From Haliclystus octoradiatus (Eukaryota > Cnidaria > Staurozoa > Stauromedusae > Haliclystidae), in assembly GCA_916610825.1 (NCBI GenBank), contig OU744448.1, positions 10,420,125 to 10,484,124 of the forward strand: a stretch of DNA of 64,000 nucleotides. Reading direction: 5' to 3'. The position numbers and the translations under genes are program-made. The notes under the pieces were generated by a model that saw nothing but the letters and a program-made list of their open reading frames with translations, searched no databases and was not told the DNA's origin. Below, one piece after another: positions 58,690 through 64,000 of this stretch (its first letter is position 1; the number at the start of each line of letters is the position of its first letter).

Positions 58690-59879
58690 ATCTATTCAAA
58701 GCCAATGTTCGATGTTAGTATAAAGTTCGGATATGTCCACATCGGGATCCAAAGTATAGCTAAAACAGTAGAGTCTGAGAAATTGACATTTCGGATTAAT
58801 TCCTTGAAATGATCAGTGTTCTAGACATGTTGTAGTGTCACTCCAACAATGCCTGAAAGTTTCAGAATTGCAACCAGAAACGGACGGGTGACATGTGGAA
58901 CCAGGTGTTTATGTATCTTACACTGGTATGTTGATCTGGTGGATAAATTGATTCCTGTGTGGTTGTTCAACTAAAGCTTGTTTGTGCAACCGTTTCGAAA
59001 AAAAAAATTTATTGCGTTCTTGAAACGTCCAGTTGGGTCCGCAGAGCCAAGCGGGTGATAGACTATGCTCACGGCCGTATAAACTATATACTTCTTACCG
59101 GGCTTGGAGTACTTGTCAATTACGGTCAATTTTACCTCGGATTTACTGCCGCCTCGTTGTGCTGTCATGTGTACATGTGTATTTTTTTAATGTATTTTTC
59201 ACTTGTCAATTTTATTGCCAATGCCTCATCTTTGTCATGTGGTTTGAAAATAAGTTTGATATTTGTAATTAATTTTCTGTTTTTGTTTATGATAGTGGCA
59301 CAGTTCTATATCGAGGTGGACAATGGACAGCTTCATGTAGCATATTATACTTCTACCGTATGCGAGTTTTAAAAAAGTGTTACGTCACCCAAAACTGATT
59401 GCCCGATTGACGATAGTGATTTTGCTCCTGTGGGTATAGTTTAAATCATTTGTGACTCTCGAGAGTAATTTGAGAAAATTGTTTCCGTGAGATTGAGTAT
59501 AAGTTAGATTCTAGAATCGAAGATTGAAATAGAAGAGATGAGTTATTCTTACAATCCATAGGCTTGAGTTGGCCATGTACAATGATAAAAAGTTCTGATA
59601 TGTTTAGCCGTCGGAAACATTTCAAGATAATATATCGTTGTATTAGGTTAGATTGGTCATTGAATACAAAGTTTTGTTTAAAGTTAAGATGGTAAGAAAA
59701 ACGATTAAAATGTATTGTTGATTGCCAATTCTCTTCATTTTGCAGGGTTGTTATCATAATTATGCAGTCTGACATCTCAAGATGACAGGTTATTCTTAAA
59801 TTTTTTAGATAAGATATTGCCTCTTTTATGACCTTATTTACTACACATGGTCGTCTACTCGATTCGATTGACGGGCTCG

Positions 59880-59975
59880 ATTGATTAATTACTAGCCTGC
59901 CTACCAGTCCTAAGGTTTTTTCTGATGGGTTTCAGAAAAACTCTCGGAGCTGGTACGCAGGCTAACTAATCACCA
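59880..59975. repeat. Hairpin repeat with TAGCCTGC arms
   Basis: ATTACTAGCCTGCCTACCAG and the inverse CTGGTACGCAGGCTAACTAAT form a stem of about 20 bp around a loop that itself contains TTTTTTCTGATGGGTTTCAGAAAAA. It is probably a small MITE or a solo transposon end. Confidence 0.6.
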
Positions 59976-62900
59976 GCCCTCAAACTATACAATTGGATTA
60001 AGTTCAATAACTTTGCCGACAATGTTCGCGTGCTGAGCGACAAAGCAGTACGCGAGGTACAGGCTAATCCAGTGCTAATCCCGGGTGCTAATACGATGCG
60101 GTATAGAAGGATACTCGATATTTCTGAGATCATACGTCAAAGTGATTACAATTTATGCAATCTACGAAAACTAAAAATTATAGTCGTCAGAACTTTAAGC
60201 AACAGAATAGTCTATAGTTATCTGAATTTTGATTAAAGCAAACTACATATCGTTTATTACGTTTATCGTATATGTCATTTGGCAACAGAAGCAAATACTT
60301 GTTTCTGGCCATTTATAGACCGTCATTACCGCTTCTCAATGAATGAGGACTCAATCCATTCGCCATAATAGCTAAAACCCGTGTCTGTATAGTGTATAAG
60401 ATGTTACCTATAAATATACCTTTTATATTCACGGCCGTAAATAATTTTTTAGCTCGTTTGGGCAATTTTGAGACAAAAATTTGCAAAATCGTCTTAACTG
60501 AAGCTCCCAAATTTGCAAATGCCATTCCATTTTTCTAGCAAAAAAGCCCCCCCGTCAGAAATATGTAGTTACGGCCGTGTTCATATTGTAGTTTTATAAG
60601 AATTCGTATGGGTGTAATCAGCCTGGTGTAATTCTCAGATTATGACGGAAATTCCTGGTTGTAAAAAAATTTTCTTTGGAATTTCACTAAAATTAGTATA
60701 TTTTTCATAATATGATGACTGTTGATTGATTCTCTCCTTCTAAACTTGAGAATGTTTTTCACATTATATCGAAAATCAAGCTAACACTTGATGTATTGCA
60801 TAAAAATTGTGTTCTTAATTGTGAGATCACATGAATCAATGCTACAGATTGTTTCAAGATAACAGTGAAGTGTAAAAATTGAATGTAAAGCTCAACATTT
60901 TTATAATCCCCTTCTTGAATGTTTTATAGCCAAAAGATTAATGTTTCATTGTTAATGAAGATTGAATGAAACAATCATTGGATTGACACTGTTTTGACTC
61001 ATCCATTTTTAAAACCGTTTTAAAGAAATCATTCTTCACATGTTAAGAAACCTTTAGTTGTCTATACATTGAGCTGTTGGCCTACAACAGCAGGCGTGAG
61101 ACAATCTTGGAGACAAGCAACAACTAAGACAGGCGCTTCGTGAAACAGCAGGTTAGTATAACATGGTCAACATCATAACATAGCCAATATAGCCAATATT
61201 ATTTCGACGAATATGAAACTGCGAGTTAGAATTTACAACACACTAAAATATCCTAAAAATATAACTACTGTACCACTGCTCTGTCCGAGCATATCAAGAC
61301 ACCAAGATGATCTTGAGATCTTATGAGAAATGCAGTTCTATGCGCATGCGCATTGCACATGAAACAAGCTATACACCAGTCAACATAACAACGATTTCAT
61401 TGATCAATGTCCTCAGGAGTTCAGATAATTAAGCGTCAATTGATATCGGGATATCGTAGAATCATTTCCACCCGCATTTCCAGCTTTATGATAGTTCAGG
61501 TATCAGAATGCAACGCTATTCGGAAGCGTAGGGAACTGGGACTAGCACGACACGACACCTGTATTTCTCAAATAGAAGCGTATACGCTACGATGACGTTA
61601 ATGACATTACAGCGATATGATATTTTTCAACTTTCTCACAACGATTGGCAATTCTGTAAGATTTTATTACGTCATATGTCAGATAAACTTTGAACAGAAT
61701 AGGTGTTCATACATCTTATTATACCATTCCTTGATCAAAAACTACTGTGTGGGTTTTTTGTGAGAACATGCTATGGTGAGAAAGACGAAATCCCTTCTTG
61801 ATGTTTGCAAAATTGAAAAGATGATTTACATTGTTGTCAAGCCGGTAACTAACACCGAGAAGAAAATGCGGGCTTTCCCCTGAGCTATCCCCCTTTAGAA
61901 ATCACCCTGCTGTTTTTGTTGACGCCAAAAAGAACTTCAACAGACAAGGACATCAATAAATATTGCGAGACACTAGGCAAGAACATAAAAGTCAGCGCTT
62001 CCTTGTGAAACAGTATAGCCTTAGCAAACCTGTATAGGTTTACACCGTTTTTGAAGTACAAAGTATCAACATATATGATAGACTTCAACAGTGTGATCTT
62101 GCTGCAAAGATTATGGATTTGAAAAGATTGAGTCGATATTGCAGTTTGAGATTTCCCGCTCGACTGAAACGATGGAGGTTTGTATGAGTTTATAACTGTT
62201 TTGTTCGGTCATCATATTAAGCAATATTGCATGGCGTCTTTTATATGTTGAGTTGTGAGCACAGTCTAAGTCATGGATTCGTCAGACGATCTTTGCATTG
62301 TTCGTAGCACACTGAGGTCAAACTTAGATAAATCAGTCAACGGGAAAATACCTCTCTAGTCGAACGATAGCATGGGTCGGAGCGTGATCGTCTGATTTCA
62401 ACGAAAGGAAAGCATTTATTGTTTTGTTTTGAAATCTCAAAATAGTATCAGAAGTCGTTTTATCTTTTCACGGTTAACGACGATATTCTGTTGTGTGTTT
62501 GTTATTACGAAGACTGCCCTGAAATCAATTAAAGGTACGGACATACAATTGGTCAATCATGTCATGTGAATAGTGCGGAACTCGTGATTTGTAATTAATG
62601 ATGTTTTATTGGCATGTTTCTACGATTTAGAAATTCTTCACTGTCTAGTCTGTTATTTTATTAATTTGTTAGTAGTTGATGTGGGTATAATCGACGTTAC
62701 GAAAGGGAAATTTAGTTTTGGAAGTCTAGTTTTAACTTGCCTGCTCTGTACTGGTGTCATGTGAACATTGTTTATTTACATCTAAGATTAGTGTTTACGT
62801 TCGAAGAAAGAATACTTGTAAGTAAAGAAGGTTAATTTATTATAATTTATCAGCTATCATGGCTTATTGTTAGTTTTGAATAAGTTCTCTTTGCGGTTTT

Positions 62901-63437
62901 AAACCAAAGAATCAACCATGAACCAACACAGCCATTTACTTTTTAAATTCTTATCAAGTGAGCGACCGTTGAGGAAAGTCCTTGTTTGCAGATGATTGCG
63001 GTTAACAAATGACGTAATCCTTTTCACCTGTCTGAGTACTAAACATTTTTTACTGTCGGGAAGCTGCCTGCGGGCTTTTTGGCGCGAGCCTTGCGCTTTA
63101 GACGTGATGTTCACTATTTATATGAATGTGACGCGTAGCGTTTTGAGCTGGTGCTCCCTGTTTACCCCGTGTTGACTTGTAGTTCGTCTACATTTCATTT
63201 TTAGCATTTTCAGCTGTCCACACCAATTTTATCTTATTAAAAAGTAAGTTGCTTGAATGCATTCGTGTTCCTATTGAATGAAATGCAGTCGGAAATTGCC
63301 CTTTGTTAGAATGGGTCGGTACTTTTCCACGTAGCAAAAGTTTATTGTTGTCTAAAAACATACAAGTGGATTTTTGATGAAGTTGATTCACGTGAGAGGT
63401 TGTGTTTACCAAACGTCCTGATTTTCTTATTTTCTAG

Positions 63438-63736
63438 ACGACCAACGATGTATGATTTAATGGATGAATGGCCAAACCGTCGATCACATATCTATGACAA
63501 AGGCGACCATTTATGGCGTGTAAATCGTAGTGATTCCAAATCATCTCGGACCTCATGGCCTACTTCTGGGGGCGGCAGTGAAAACGATAAATCAGTCAGT
63601 AATGACCCATTTTACACGTGCATGAATCATACGAAAACAGCTCGTCGGCGAAGACTTCGTAGTAAACATGGGTATTATTTAGCTGTTATGCCTAACGGAC
63701 AAGTGGTTGGTGTTAGAGATAGCAGTAACCCACACA
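63438..63736 (+). CDS. Fibroblast growth factor (FGF) coding exon, first half of the core
   Basis: The exon runs from an acceptor (TTCTTATTTTCTAG, ending 63437) to a strong donor GTAAGT at 63737. The first ATG (63448, A at -3) opens 96 codons. No signal peptide is visible; the N-terminal 65 residues are polar and basic. The beta-trefoil core then begins: RRRRLRSKHGYYLAVMPNG, QVVGVRDSSNPH. This matches the 'RRLYC-x-x-G-x-x-L-x-x-x-P-D-G-x-V-x-G-x-R-D' start of FGFs. The donor falls right after NPH in phase 1, the place where FGF1/2 genes have their first coding intron. The missing signal peptide and the motif favour an FGF1/2- or FHF (FGF11-14)-like member. FGFs signal through tyrosine-kinase receptors or, for FHFs, act inside the cell on sodium channels. 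The remaining exons lie outside the window. Confidence 0.88.
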
Positions 63737-64000
63737 GTAAGTACAATGTAACTTATTTGAAACAACATTGCAGACATCTCTGTTTAGTGCAAAAATCGAG
63801 GCTCGATATTAATTAAGTCTCTTTGGAGGCAATATATGATATGGCGGGGCTGTACAATCATCAATTACACATTAATGCAGCTGTTTCTAGCATAAGCAAT
63901 TTCAGCTTATTCCAAAATAGGCCTACTAATTAAGCCAGTTTATTTATGATGGTTGGAACCTCAATCATACACGTGTTGTTTTGTACTTTTCGTCCAATTT
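63737..64000 (+). other. Start of the FGF intron
   Basis: Follows the donor GTAAGT. The reading frame stays open until a TAA near 63814, but the extension (KYNVTYLKQHCRH) loses FGF similarity, consistent with intron. Confidence 0.6.

Larger units (their letters stand above)
57592..63437. other. Upstream region of the FGF exon; few features
   Basis: It holds the family-X element at 58438-58689 and the hairpin repeat at 59880-59975. Otherwise there are only unremarkable open stretches, such as a hydrophobic one at 58959-59372 that looks like chance. A 5' untranslated exon and promoter of the FGF gene may lie here, but I cannot point to them. Confidence 0.35.

Noticed and set aside
58959-59372. 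137-codon plus-strand open stretch with several hydrophobic segments
   Set aside because: Hydrophobicity follows from T-rich sequence. There are no membrane-protein family motifs, splice context or conserved composition, so it looks like a chance ORF.
60030-60236. 68-codon plus-strand open stretch (AVREVQANPVLIPGANTMRY)
   Set aside because: It looked protein-like at first, but I found no family match from memory, no splice sites and no neighbouring exons.

Overview
This is AT-rich nuclear DNA from a multicellular animal. Two host gene fragments show it: spliced GT-AG exons of an astacin-family metallopeptidase, and one exon of a fibroblast growth factor. Transposon remnants fill most of the rest. 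The sequence fits an invertebrate, for instance a tunicate, cnidarian or lophotrochozoan, but I cannot place the species. No rRNA, tRNA or CRISPR array was recognised.

Region by region. 1-8.1 kb, minus strand: an astacin gene with five solid exons (7583-7648, 6613-6747, 4037-4151, 1888-2063, 1070-1288) and one possible microexon. Its signal-peptide exon and its 3' end were not found, and its introns carry repeats. 8-15 kb: no gene recognised, one small TTAA-flanked inverted-repeat element. 15.2-16.7 kb, plus: a two-exon Crypton/DUF3504-type tyrosine recombinase with a complete catalytic set but a frame break in exon 1. 18.1-21.9 kb, minus: a decayed Mutator-like (MULE) transposase with FLYWCH-like, DDE, SWIM and AT-hook segments. 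23.6-28.1 kb: a hAT-type nonautonomous element split by a 3.8-kb insert that itself holds a foldback element, three layers of nesting. 28.9-29.7 kb: an intact sister copy of that hAT element with a perfect 8-bp target duplication. 30.0-30.4 kb: a PIF/Harbinger-like MITE. 30.7-32.2 kb: a tandem array with a unit of about 146 bp.

33.8-40.1 kb: two direct copies of a 1.2-1.4 kb repeat flank a non-LTR reverse transcriptase with a single internal stop. 41.2-46.3 kb: an AGTGCG-motif repeat, a decayed BEL/Pao-like pol fragment, a hairpin MITE, a 3' LINE fragment and an old MULE-like MITE. 47.8-49.1 kb: a compound inverted repeat. 49.2-50.1 kb: a MULE-like MITE with an 11-bp target duplication. 51.0-54.1 kb, minus: a two-exon, apparently intact ZMYM1/DUF4371-type hAT transposase. 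55.5-57.6 kb: fragments of two more non-LTR elements. 63.4-63.7 kb, plus: the FGF exon, which ends at an FGF-typical splice site; the rest of that gene lies beyond the window.

The two host genes would act outside the cell or in signalling (secreted zinc protease, growth factor) and show no sign of joint function. The main interest is the layered record of DNA transposons. Hallmarks of five or six superfamilies are legible from target-site duplications and terminal repeats. One short-TIR family appears in four copies, at least two of them with clean 8-bp duplications.
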